From assembly GCF_014698965.1 (NCBI RefSeq), contig NZ_JACXAE010000040.1, positions 92,664 through 156,663 on the forward strand: 64,000 nucleotides of DNA, given 5' to 3'. The position numbers and the translations under genes are program-made. Positions 53,013-61,453 of this stretch are shown piece by piece; position 1 is the stretch's first letter, and each line of letters begins with the position of its first letter. A model generated the notes under the pieces. It saw only the letters and a program-made list of their open reading frames with translations, was not told where the DNA came from and did not search any database. This DNA is from Iningainema tapete BLCC-T55. Lineage in GTDB: Bacteria; Cyanobacteriota; Cyanobacteriia; Cyanobacteriales; Nostocaceae.

Positions 53013-55736
53013 ATGACTATTGACGACAACGATTTCTACTGGGAATCTCAACCAGAAAGTCGCCAAATAGAATTATTCACTGGCAGATTGGAACTACGCC
53101 GCTTATTTGCAGCATACCTCAATGATAGTGAATTTATACCAACCATTTTGTACTTTTATGGAGATGGAGGAAATGGTAAGTCTTTATTACTAAAATTCTT
53201 GCAAGAGAAATGTTGTCAGCGCTTTAATGCACCTACTTGGACTAAATTAAAATCTCACCCCGATGATATTGTGATTGAAATCCAGAAAGCGAATGACTGG
53301 AATAGTGTGCCAGTTCCTTCCGTACTTTTGGATTTCGGACAACAACCAAGAGGAGAAAACCAACCGCAGGATCAGTTTTATGGGTTACTGATGTTGCGAC
53401 GCGATATAGCAACATCAGCGTCAAAATCGGGCTACAGATTACAATTTCCCCTCTATGACTTTGCCTGCTTTTGGTATTTGTACAGAAAAGGTAATTCACG
53501 GGAAGAAATTCAAAAACTTTTTCCCTCGGAAGAAGTAGAATTAATCAGCACTTTGTTCGATGCTGTTAGTCAAAGTATTTGGGGAAGCTTAGTGCGACTT
53601 GTAGTGCAAAGTCTGGCGAAGCATCTGAGTGATTCATTGATGATTGCTTGGAATAAACGAGGATTGGACGAACAGTGGTTCCAGCAACTGCAGAGCATGG
53701 CGTTAGACACTGAGTTAATTGATGAATTACCCCGCTGGTTTGCCCAAGATTTGAATATAGCAATGAAAGGGGAGAATGCACCAGAACGAATCGTGCTGTT
53801 TTTCGACACTCACGAGGCATTTTGGGGTTCTCAGCATTCTCTACCAGAGGAAAAATTTTTCTACCAAGATGAATGGCTGCGACGTTTACTTAGAGCGTTA
53901 GATTTACAATTAGGAATTGTAGTGGTGGTGGCGGGGCGAGAAGAACCCCGCTGGGATGAAGCACCAAAGTTTCCTATTGCTCAGAAATACCTTGATAAGC
54001 AACTTGTTAGGGAACTAACTACTGCTGAAGCAAGTGTATATTTGCATAATGCTGGAATTAGCGATGTGGCTCTAGCAGAATCTTTAATTAATTATGCTAG
54101 CGTGGAGAGCGATCGCGTGCATCCATTTTACCTGGGCTTGTGTGTCGATGTAATGTTAGCTGCGGCAAAGCACAATATAACCATTAATGCTGCGGACTTT
54201 GCCAGTATTCCAGAAACTGCCAACAAGTCTAGAGAATTAATTGATCGTTTGTTGCGGTATGTTGATGCTGATACAAGAGAAGCAGTTCACGCTTTGAGTG
54301 CTTGTCGCACTTTTGATCTACAGCTTTTCCTGAAACTTGGTCAAACTCTCTACTTCCATGCTACCGCACCAGTGTTTCGCATTCTCATCCGCTTTTCTTT
54401 CGTGTGGCAAGACAAACAGCGGGGAGAAAATTGGTATAGCATTCACAATTTACTCCGCCGTTTGGACTATGAAAGGGGCAATCTTACCACTTGTAACGCC
54501 CATAGAGTGTTAGCTCAGCACTACCGACAACGGCAAGAAATAGCAGAGGCAATTTATCACGCCAATCGTTTAGACTGGGAAGCTGGTGTGAATGAATGGG
54601 TGGATGTGATGGAAACTGCCTTACGTTTGAGTCAGTACCATCTATGCCGTCAGTTGCTAGAGGTGAGAAATGAATTAATTATTGGTAGTGACTTTCATTT
54701 AGGTAAGGTGGCAGAAGTAGAAGGTCATTATTTTGGACGTTTGGCGCGATATGATGAGGCATTGCAACAATGTCAAAGTGCAGTTGCTGCTTTTAACCGC
54801 AGTCTACAAATGTCTCCTGATTGCGTTGATTCGTATAAGGAAAAGGTAATTGCACTAGCGCGGTTGGGTCAATTATATTCTAGGTTATGTGAATATCAGG
54901 CGGCGTTGGAGAGTTACAACCAAGCTTTAGATACTTCAAATGCAGCTTTGAGCTTGGCTGTTGATGATTTCTTGATACACAAGTATCGGGGGATAACTTT
55001 GAAAAGACTAGGGGAGTTGCAAAGCAAATTGTCTCAACACTATCAAGCGTTGCAAAGTTATCAGCAAGCACTTGCAGTTTATGAGGAAGCTTTACGTCTG
55101 TGTCCTGATGATACCAATGTTCTCAACAACAAGGTAAACACCAGTCTTAGTTTGGCAGAGCTACTGTTTTCGCTTCGTCAATATCAGGAGGCTTGGCAAA
55201 GTTACCAGCAAGCACTGGCAGTATCACAACAAGTTTTGTTAATCGATTCTAACTCTGTTTATGCCCATCACAATCAAGGCAAAGCCAAAAAAGGACTAGC
55301 TGAATTGCACTTGGCTTTATTCCAGTACGATGATGCTTACTCAAGTTACCAGGATGCGCTTTCAGCTTTTGACCAAGCTCTTTGTTTAGCGCCAAACTAT
55401 ATATATGCTTATAATGATAAGGGCAGGACACTGCACAGTCTGGGTGATTGGCAATTTTTGCAATCTCAAGTGGATTTGGCTAGAGAGAGTTACGAAAGTG
55501 CGATCGCACTTTACAACCAAGCATTGCACCTTGCCCCTGATTCTATCGATGCTCACTACAATCAAGGACTGGTACTTAAAAAGTTAGGTGATTTATACGC
55601 CAGTTTATCTCAAATTCAGGATGCATTATTGAGGTGGATTGCTGCTGATAAGGCGTTTTCTCGCTGTCTAGAAATTGCTCCTGCTTCCATTGATGCTCTA
55701 CGAGAGAGAGAATATCTCAAAGAACTTTTGGGATAG
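53013..55736 (+). CDS. STAND-type P-loop ATPase with TPR repeats
   Basis: 907 residues. Walker A in LYFYGDGGNGKSLLLKF (near residue 50), Walker B-like RIVLFFDTHEAFW, and VVVAGREEPRW, as in STAND NTPases; a winged-helix region follows. From about 570 to the end are some seven tetratricopeptide units (YDEALQQCQSAVAAFNRSLQ, YQALQSYQQALAVYEEAL and similar). STAND-TPR proteins are common immune sensors. No separate effector domain is seen at the N-terminus, so it may act through a partner. It lies 80 bases after the WYL gene on the same strand. Confidence 0.75.
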   Translation: MTIDDNDFYWESQPESRQIELFTGRLELRRLFAAYLNDSEFIPTILYFYGDGGNGKSLLLKFLQEKCCQRFNAPTWTKLKSHPDDIVIEIQKANDWNSVPVPSVLLDFGQQPRGENQPQDQFYGLLMLRRDIATSASKSGYRLQFPLYDFACFWYLYRKGNSREEIQKLFPSEEVELISTLFDAVSQSIWGSLVRLVVQSLAKHLSDSLMIAWNKRGLDEQWFQQLQSMALDTELIDELPRWFAQDLNIAMKGENAPERIVLFFDTHEAFWGSQHSLPEEKFFYQDEWLRRLLRALDLQLGIVVVVAGREEPRWDEAPKFPIAQKYLDKQLVRELTTAEASVYLHNAGISDVALAESLINYASVESDRVHPFYLGLCVDVMLAAAKHNITINAADFASIPETANKSRELIDRLLRYVDADTREAVHALSACRTFDLQLFLKLGQTLYFHATAPVFRILIRFSFVWQDKQRGENWYSIHNLLRRLDYERGNLTTCNAHRVLAQHYRQRQEIAEAIYHANRLDWEAGVNEWVDVMETALRLSQYHLCRQLLEVRNELIIGSDFHLGKVAEVEGHYFGRLARYDEALQQCQSAVAAFNRSLQMSPDCVDSYKEKVIALARLGQLYSRLCEYQAALESYNQALDTSNAALSLAVDDFLIHKYRGITLKRLGELQSKLSQHYQALQSYQQALAVYEEALRLCPDDTNVLNNKVNTSLSLAELLFSLRQYQEAWQSYQQALAVSQQVLLIDSNSVYAHHNQGKAKKGLAELHLALFQYDDAYSSYQDALSAFDQALCLAPNYIYAYNDKGRTLHSLGDWQFLQSQVDLARESYESAIALYNQALHLAPDSIDAHYNQGLVLKKLGDLYASLSQIQDALLRWIAADKAFSRCLEIAPASIDALREREYLKELLG

Positions 55737-55750
55737 TAAATTTAATCAGT

Positions 55751-55786
55751 AAAAAATCTCCAGCTACAGAAACTTGCTAGCTGGAG
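55751..55786 (-). terminator. Hairpin terminator, chiefly for the minus strand
   Basis: CTCCAGCT pairs with AGCTGGAG; on the minus strand ATTTTTT follows. It lies downstream of the small minus-strand gene at 55861 and 15 bases after the STAND gene stop. Confidence 0.7.
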
Positions 55787-55816
55787 ATGAATGAGAGAAG
55801 TTATTAAAATGCAGAC

Positions 55817-55851
55817 GTTTCCATTAATTCGACTTCTAATGAAGTCATAAG
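55817..55851 (+). repeat. Solitary degenerate CRISPR repeat with compensated stem
   Basis: 35 bases matching the array repeat at 28 positions, including all of the first 14 (GTTTCCATTAATTC). The array's stem AACTTC-CGAA-GAAGTT becomes GACTTC-TAAT-GAAGTC: the outer pair of the inner five has changed from A-T to G-C on both sides, keeping the hairpin. It lies 3.9 kb from the array, between the STAND gene and a small ORF. Confidence 0.75.
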
Positions 55852-55860
55852 CTAAAAGCG

Positions 55861-56052
55861 TCATTCATCAGGCTTACGCTTGGTTTGGTTGTCAAAAAAT
55901 ATCAGAAATTTGACATTTTTGACTTGCTGTCGTAAGACTGACAAATAAGCAACCGCATCATCACGACGACGAAATCGTGCCACAACAATTCTCTCTTTGT
56001 TGTCCAAAGTGCGAATAATGCACCACGGGTGCAATTGCTTACAGTAAGTCAA
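55861..56052 (-). CDS. Small conserved protein
   Basis: 63 residues from TTG, with a near-perfect AAGGAGG five bases upstream, which supports a real gene. LHPWCIIRTLDNKERIVVARF followed by RRRDDAVAYLSVLRQ suggests one small alpha/beta unit, similar to short cyanobacterial proteins of unknown function. Its 3' end touches the spacer-like stretch after the solitary repeat. Confidence 0.6.
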   Translation of the reverse strand: MTYCKQLHPWCIIRTLDNKERIVVARFRRRDDAVAYLSVLRQQVKNVKFLIFFDNQTKRKPDE

Positions 56053-56182
56053 TTTAGCCTCCTTACAAGCGTTACTGATTAATTTTGTAATGCGCTTTGA
56101 AATTGCCTATCATTACCTTAGTTGAGGAGGCATTTATAAAGACAGGTCTAGTAGATATTGACAATTTAATATTTTTGTGTTT

Positions 56183-56286
56183 ATACCATTTCACGTTAAT
56201 CGTGATACATTTAAACCCTGTAGAGACGCGAAATTTCGCGTCTCTACACCGTCTGTATTTGTATCAAATTTTTTGTGAAATGGTAT
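56183..56286. mobile_element. MITE-like palindromic element, 104 bases
   Basis: Ends ATACCATTTCAC and GTGAAATGGTAT are exact inverted repeats. The centre (56219-56248) is a perfect 30-base palindrome beginning TGTAGAGACGCGAAA. The whole can fold on itself. No coding capacity. Its right end abuts the stop codon of the HTH gene. Confidence 0.8.
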
Positions 56287-56594
56287 TACTCAGAATTACC
56301 TTGACACAGCAAGCGCCAAAGCTGTTCGGGTATTTCCTCAAAATGCTCTAACAAAAAATCCATCAATGCTAGGTGGCGTAAATCATTACGGGTGGGATAT
56401 CGTTTGTTACTACTTGTTTTAAACCAGCCCTTTACTGTAGAATCAGAACGAGAACAAATAAAGGCAATTTGTTCATAACTGACAGCCCATTTTGCATAGA
56501 ATAGTTGTGGTGTCATGCCGAATTCCCAATTACTATAGAGTGAGATTAGGTGTAGTTCTCGCGTTTGTAAAGGACGAGGATTAGGCATAATCAA
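56286..56594 (-). CDS. Helix-turn-helix protein
   Basis: 102 residues. WAVSYEQIAFICSRSDSTVKGWF is a helix-turn-helix, followed by an Arg/Tyr stretch (SNKRYPTRNDLRHLALMDFLLEHF). Such proteins are common beside mobile genes in cyanobacteria. The neighbouring RelE-like gene lies upstream, so it could be its antitoxin, though the order (toxin first) would be reversed. Confidence 0.6.
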   Translation of the reverse strand: MIMPNPRPLQTRELHLISLYSNWEFGMTPQLFYAKWAVSYEQIAFICSRSDSTVKGWFKTSSNKRYPTRNDLRHLALMDFLLEHFEEIPEQLWRLLCQGNSE

Positions 56595-56683
56595 ACCTCT
56601 CTAAATCATTAACTCACGCTGTGTTCATCCGAATGATTCTTTCTCATTCCTTGTTTTAGACAAGGAACGAGAAAGGAAGTTTG

Positions 56684-56953
56684 TTAATGAGAATCTAAAT
56701 TTGTCACTAAGATGTTTTGTACCTCCACATAATGCCAATAGAACCTTTTAGACATAGAAGCTGAAGAACCCCAAGTATCACAGTCAAAATGTTTATAACG
56801 ATGAGTTCTTAAACTTCTATAGGCAGGTCCAGATTTTGATAAAATCTGGAAAGCTTTGTCGTATTGCTTACGGTCTTTAGGTGATAGAGAGTCAAGTTGT
56901 TGTTTGACTTTTGGCGTAAAGATGAGATGGAACTTAAAAAATTGAGGCTGCAT
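56684..56953 (-). CDS. RelE/ParE-type toxin-like protein
   Basis: 89 residues. FTPKVKQQLDSLSPKDRKQYDKAFQILSKSG and the later YRSLRTHRYKHFD...RFYWHYVEVQNILVTNL follow the RelE fold: helix-helix, then strands with Arg/His/Tyr residues. RelE toxins cut mRNA in the ribosome; ParE poisons gyrase. Which one applies cannot be told. The partner antitoxin may be the HTH gene downstream. Confidence 0.55.
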   Translation of the reverse strand: MQPQFFKFHLIFTPKVKQQLDSLSPKDRKQYDKAFQILSKSGPAYRSLRTHRYKHFDCDTWGSSASMSKRFYWHYVEVQNILVTNLDSH

Positions 56954-57121
56954 TCAACAGTTCCTTACCATCCGATAGAGCAAGACAAACCCCACCCCAA
57001 CCGAAGCGTGGAATTTCTAATTAGGTGGTGGCGAGCGCCCGCAAGGACGCTGCCTGCGCAATTGCACTTTTTCAGGTGCAGTCATTTTGGTATACTTAAT
57101 AGGGTGAAAATGCCAATTTGA

Positions 57122-57400
57122 TTAGATGATAAACGCTGCGTCATCCACTACAAACTCAGGCTGCATCCCTATCACCACGACTTTGCACCGACAGTGAGCA
57201 GATAAGGGATAAAATCGAATTTGGTCTTGTCGTTTGTTTAGCAGCTTGAGTAAACGTTTTGAGAGATGTTCGTATTGTTTATCGTCTAGCACGCACTCAA
57301 AGACTGACTTTTGCACTCGCAAGCCGTAAGCTTCTAGTAATTTAGAAATTTTGTAGCGGCGGCGATCGCTTACAATGTCATAGCAAATGAGATAGAACAT
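57122..57400 (-). CDS. cas2: Cas2
   Basis: 92 residues. FYLICYDIVSDRRRYKISKLLEAYGLRVQKSVFEC is the Cas2 ferredoxin-like opening with the Asp metal residue; FYPLSAHC follows. It forms the scaffold of the spacer-integration complex with Cas1. The start overlaps the cas1 stop as TAATG. Confidence 0.9.
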   Translation of the reverse strand: MFYLICYDIVSDRRRYKISKLLEAYGLRVQKSVFECVLDDKQYEHLSKRLLKLLNKRQDQIRFYPLSAHCRCKVVVIGMQPEFVVDDAAFII

Positions 57401-58485
57401 TACCGCTTTACTAGCATTAGTTGTTCTGTTTTCTGCTTATCGGTGGTATGAACTACTAGTGAAGGCGTATTCAGTGGTAAAAGCATTGGACGGTAGAATT
57501 TAACATCAGAGTGCAAGCAAGCAATATACTCCTGCACTTGCAATTCTAAAGCGCGGCGATAACTTACCTTTCCCGCGTATGGATGAATGATCTGTGTGTC
57601 TAACTTCTCCTCCCAATGTTTGAGAAAAATCTTCAGTACTTTTGGGTATAAATATCCTCCTGAGATGGTATCTGGTAAAGTAAAATCATTAGGAGTCAAA
57701 GTTTGAGAAATTACCAAATTTGCTACTAATTCATCCACCAATGGGGAACGAAATTCTGCCATAAAATCACATACCATAGGTGAATTATGGGTGCAGAAAT
57801 GGTCGAGATGGCTAAAATCAGTATGCAATCCAAATTGCAGCATTGTATTATAAATAGTTTGACCCAAAAGGGTATAACCTAAGTTCATTAAGGTGTTAAT
57901 TGAGTCAGTAGGTGATTGCTGTCTACGCTGCTGAAAGTCGAATTCTTTAGGCAGAAAAGAACCCAATGCAGGGTAATATAAAGTTGCTGCCATGATTTCG
58001 TACTCCCGCAGTTCTGCAACAGAAGTCGCCATTGATAAATCGTCTATCAACAGCTTCATCACGTCCAGTGCGGTTTGTAGCGAAATCATACTAAAAACGC
58101 TTTTAGCCACCACTGCAGCATATTTTGAAGTCAACTGCTGGAGAACAATGCAGGAGTTGTGCAGCTTTGCCCGGATCATACTCTGGGCAGTGGCGAAGGT
58201 AAATTCATCGTCAAAGTGGCGTTTGAATTGTTTGGGCTGGCGTTTTGAGAGGTGGTAATAGCACCCCATGTATTCGCCATTTTTATCTAACATCAAGATA
58301 GGGATGCGGCGAAATATTGCTAAAGAGCTAACTTCGCGCTCAATATGTGACGAACCAAATAAGATAATCTGCTTGACCTGATTAACTGGTAGTTGGTAAT
58401 CTAGTTTGTGTTGGTGGAAGACAAGTAATTGATGGTTTTTGATTTGCAGATGTGAATCCGGTTCTGTTACGTATATTGTGGTCAT
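57400..58485 (-). CDS. cas1: Cas1 integrase
   Basis: 361 residues from the ATG of MTTIYVTEPD, chosen for the AGGTGA six bases upstream rather than an in-frame start at 58518. The acidic metal site is visible: Glu in ELREYEIMAATLY, His in HTDFSHLDHF, and the acid pair in VCDFMAEFRSPLVDELV. With Cas2 it inserts new spacers. It is encoded apart from the cmr operon, next to the array but transcribed away from it. Confidence 0.9.
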   Translation of the reverse strand: MTTIYVTEPDSHLQIKNHQLLVFHQHKLDYQLPVNQVKQIILFGSSHIEREVSSLAIFRRIPILMLDKNGEYMGCYYHLSKRQPKQFKRHFDDEFTFATAQSMIRAKLHNSCIVLQQLTSKYAAVVAKSVFSMISLQTALDVMKLLIDDLSMATSVAELREYEIMAATLYYPALGSFLPKEFDFQQRRQQSPTDSINTLMNLGYTLLGQTIYNTMLQFGLHTDFSHLDHFCTHNSPMVCDFMAEFRSPLVDELVANLVISQTLTPNDFTLPDTISGGYLYPKVLKIFLKHWEEKLDTQIIHPYAGKVSYRRALELQVQEYIACLHSDVKFYRPMLLPLNTPSLVVHTTDKQKTEQLMLVKR

Positions 58486-58781
58486 ATTTTCACCTACGAG
58501 AAGTAAGTCAAAAGTCAAAAGAAGTTAAATTTCATTCTTTTAACTTTTTACTTTTGACTTGATACTTTTATGTTCTCAAGCTGGTATATGAGTTCTTATA
58601 TGCGTACAAGATAGGTGTATATGACTTTGTATATGACTTAAATTTCTTCTACTCTTTCCTTGAACTTACTCAAGAGGCGGAACTGATATCGCTGGTATAA
58701 AAGGCGATCGCCTTATAAAAAATTATACTTAGTTGCTTTTCAAGATAGAACTGTCGGGTTTACACTAGCACCGCTTCGCGA

Positions 58782-58821
58782 AAGTCAAAAGTCAAAAGTC
58801 AAAAGTCAAAAGTCAAAAGTC
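58782..58821. repeat. Heptamer short tandem repeat
   Basis: AAAAGTC is repeated about five times head to tail. Similar heptamers lie at 58505-58525 and near 58550. These STRR repeats are typical of filamentous cyanobacteria. Confidence 0.8.
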
Positions 58822-58884
58822 TTATATTTTCAGCTTTTGCGGCATTTTGAATGGTAGTTTTATTTCCGCCATGATGTACTAGTC

Positions 58885-59383
58885 AACTGTCGGGCAGACA
58901 TTCGGAAATTGTTGGGTTAACAATAGCCAACTGTTAAGTTAACACTAAACAACTGTCGGGTTGACAATAGCTAACTGTCAAACAAACATTTGGGAATGTT
59001 GGGTTTACAATAGTCAGCTACCGGGTTAACAATAGCTAACTATTGAGTTTACACCTGGTAACTATAGGGTTTACACCTGGCAATTGTCGGGCAGACATTC
59101 AGGAATTATTGGGTTAACAATAGCTAACTGTTAGGTTAACACTAAACAACTGTCAGGTTGACAATAGCTAACTGTCAAACAAAGATTTGGGAATGTTGGG
59201 TTGACAATAGCTAACTATTGAGTTTACATTAGGCAATTATCGGGTTTACAATAGCTAACTATTGAGTTTACATTAGGCAACTGTCGGGTTTACAATAGCT
59301 AACTATTGAGTTTACATTAGGCAATTATCGGGTTTACACTAGGCAATTGTCGGGTTAACAATAGCCTGCTGTTAGAGTTGACA
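58885..59383. repeat. 22-unit tandem array of 22-base repeats
   Basis: About 22 degenerate units with a steady 22-base period; the core is TGTCGGGTTNACA followed by ATAG-type sequence. Many units contain CAATAG-CTAA-CTATTG dyads. Units 1-5 recur almost unchanged as units 10-14, a nine-unit super-repeat, and a two-unit repeat fills the right part. One stray unit lies at 58749-58770. Candidates: TnsB-type transposase sites, plasmid replication iterons, or other protein sites. Confidence 0.8.
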
Positions 59384-59673
59384 TGTAACTTAAGTAAAAA
59401 GTGGCAGTTTTAAAACCATAAAGTGGCAGCAGTTGTAACTTAAAGTAAAAAGTGGCAGTTTTAAAACCATAAAGTGGCAGTAGTCAAAAACCTAAGATGG
59501 AAGTGTATTTGAGAGATTTTAATGCGTTCCCCGAAGGGGTTGTCGTTCGCGCAGCGTCTCCGAAGGAGAAGACATCGCTTGTAAATCAAGTACAACGGGA
59601 AAATAAGCGTTCTAGCTCTCCAGGCTCTGCCATTTTATTCTTTAATTTCTGCCATCTTATCTTTTAAGTAACA
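59384..59673. repeat. Transposon-end-like inverted repeats, GGCAG type
   Basis: Two direct copies of a block starting TGTAACTTAA with AAGTGGCAG twice (59384 and 59434) face an inverted block TGTTACTTAAAAGATAAGAT plus GGCAG ending at 59673. TGT...ACA tips and internal repeats are typical of Tn7/Tn5053/Mu-type ends. The 290-base span has no gene and looks like a non-autonomous element; its centre has a GTTCGCGCAGCGTCTCCGAA dispersed repeat. Confidence 0.55.
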
Positions 59674-59726
59674 TAGTTGTGCAAATTTATCCTTCTCGCC
59701 TGTGCAAATTTATGGGTAAAGTAACA
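59674..59726 (-). repeat. Transposon-end-like sequence left of the array, GCAAATTTAT type
   Basis: Read leftward from 59726: TGTTACTTTACCCATAAATT, TGCA, then a second ATAAATTTGCACA. The tip and first repeat match the sequence at 61340 (19 of 24 bases), in opposite orientation. It ends 28 bases before the first CRISPR repeat. Confidence 0.5.
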
Positions 59727-59754
59727 TAACTTTTCATCGAAGAGTACCGAAAAA

Positions 59755-61324
59755 GTTTCCATTAATTCAACTTCCGAAGAAGTTTAAAGTGTCCCTGATA
59801 AACCGACCCCCAAAAGGGTTCGGTTGAACGTTTCCATTAATTCAACTTCCGAAGAAGTTTAAAGCTTCATTGGTCTTTACGGTTATTTTTGGGCCAACAA
59901 AGTTTCCATTAATTCAACTTCCGAAGAAGTTTAAAGAGTATAGACCCATTAGTTACGCAAGCTGTAAACAAAGTTTCCATTAATTCAACTTCCGAAGAAG
60001 TTTAAAGTGTTATGATCCACCTGGTCTTCGTTCTTGTATGTTTGGGTTTCCATTAATTCAACTTCCGAAGAAGTTTAAAGTACGCAAATTGTGCAGGGCT
60101 CGCCGCTCCCAAGCAAGTTTCCATTAATTCAACTTCCGAAGAAGTTTAAAGCTGAGCCAGACTCTGGTACCGATCTCGCGAAAGCAATTGTTTCCATTAA
60201 TTCAACTTCCGAAGAAGTTTAAAGTTGATAATAACTTGATCAACGGACAAACCTCCAAGAGTTTCCATTAATTCAACTTCCGAAGAAGTTTAAAGCTGTC
60301 ACGGGCAACGTCGTCGGACAAACCTACAACGACGGTTCGTTTCCATTAATTCAACTTCCGAAGAAGTTTAAAGATTTTTACCGGGCACGATCCCGTGCCT
60401 GATGGAGACGTTTCCATTAATTCAACTTCCGAAGAAGTTTAAAGGTTCGGTGCTGCTCTATCTGGTTATCATAATGTGCCTGTTCGTTTCCATTAATTCA
60501 ACTTCCGAAGAAGTTTAAAGCCGGCTTCGGAAGCCGTAAAACCTCCCGCGACCAAAAGTTTCCATTAATTCAACTTCCGAAGAAGTTTAAAGAGAGACAA
60601 ATAAGAAGAGATACACATTTGTGTGACCGAGTTTCCATTAATTCAACTTCCGAAGAAGTTTAAAGAGCGTTAGCCAAGTAAGAGCATGCTTGGGGTTTGA
60701 CACAAGCAAGTTTCCATTAATTCAACTTCCGAAGAAGTTTAAAGTCTTTGACAATTGTTTCTCGCTCTGTTCCTTATAGAACGTTTCCATTAATTCAACT
60801 TCCGAAGAAGTTTAAAGTGTTTCTGATCCTTGCCATCTCGCGCAGGATCCATGTCACGTTTCCATTAATTCAACTTCCGAAGAAGTTTAAAGTTTCCATG
60901 ACTATTCTTTCCGATCCCGGTTTTATTGTTTCCATTAATTCAACTTCCGAAGAAGTTTAAAGTTGACGCTTTCCATTCGGTTATTGACGTTAACAAGCTA
61001 GTTTCCATTAATTCAACTTCCGAAGAAGTTTAAAGAATTATGATGAGTTGATCGAGGATGTAAAAGACTACTTGTTTCCATTAATTCAACTTCCGAAGAA
61101 GTTTAAAGTTTAATAGTCACTTTAATGAAAGGGCCAGACGGTCAAGTTTCCATTAATTCAACTTCCGAAGAAGTTTAAAGGATAAACTTGCCTACATCTA
61201 TTGTGTAGGCTTCTATAAAAGTTTCCATTAATTCAACTTCCGAAGAAGTTTAAAGGAGGCACGTCGGGATCTCCTGACAAGGAGGCTGAGTTTCCATTAA
61301 TTCAACTTCCGAAGAAGTTTAAAG
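59755..61324 (+). CRISPR. CRISPR array, 22 repeats and 21 spacers
   Basis: Repeat of 35 bases beginning GTTTCCATTAATTC, with stem AACTTC-CGAA-GAAGTT, ending GTTTAAAG; all copies appear identical. Spacers are 34-44 bases, a spread usual for type III. The last eight bases resemble the type III crRNA tag (compare ATTGAAAG), which sets transcription rightward and the leader on the left. No repeat decay at either end. Repeat starts: 59755, 59830, 59902, 59973, 60046, 60117, 60190, 60261, 60339, 60410, 60486, 60558, 60631, 60710, 60783, 60858, 60928, 61001, 61074, 61146, 61221, 61290. Confidence 0.97.
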
Positions 61325-61339
61325 TACTACAACAAGTAC

Positions 61340-61413
61340 TGTTACTTGAATCATAAATTTGCATTTTTGCAATTTTATGCTTCCACTAAGGTTGTGCAAT
61401 TTTATGATTCCAT
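61340..61413 (+). repeat. Candidate left end of the tniQBA transposon
   Basis: TGTTACTTGAATCATAAATT, then TTGCAATTTTATG and TTGTGCAATTTTATG as direct repeats, reading into the tniQ side. It starts 15 bases after the last CRISPR repeat. CATAAATTTGCA and TTGCAATTTTATG also form a dyad that could be a terminator. Confidence 0.5.
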
Positions 61414-61453
61414 ATAGGCTAGAAAGTATAAGTGTTGAGAACCATATTAAATA

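Noticed and set aside
56097..56182. Plus-strand frame KLPIITLVEEAFIKTGL cut by the MITE
   Set aside because: Short, starts at a TTG without ribosome site, and no recognisable family; not enough to call a gene.
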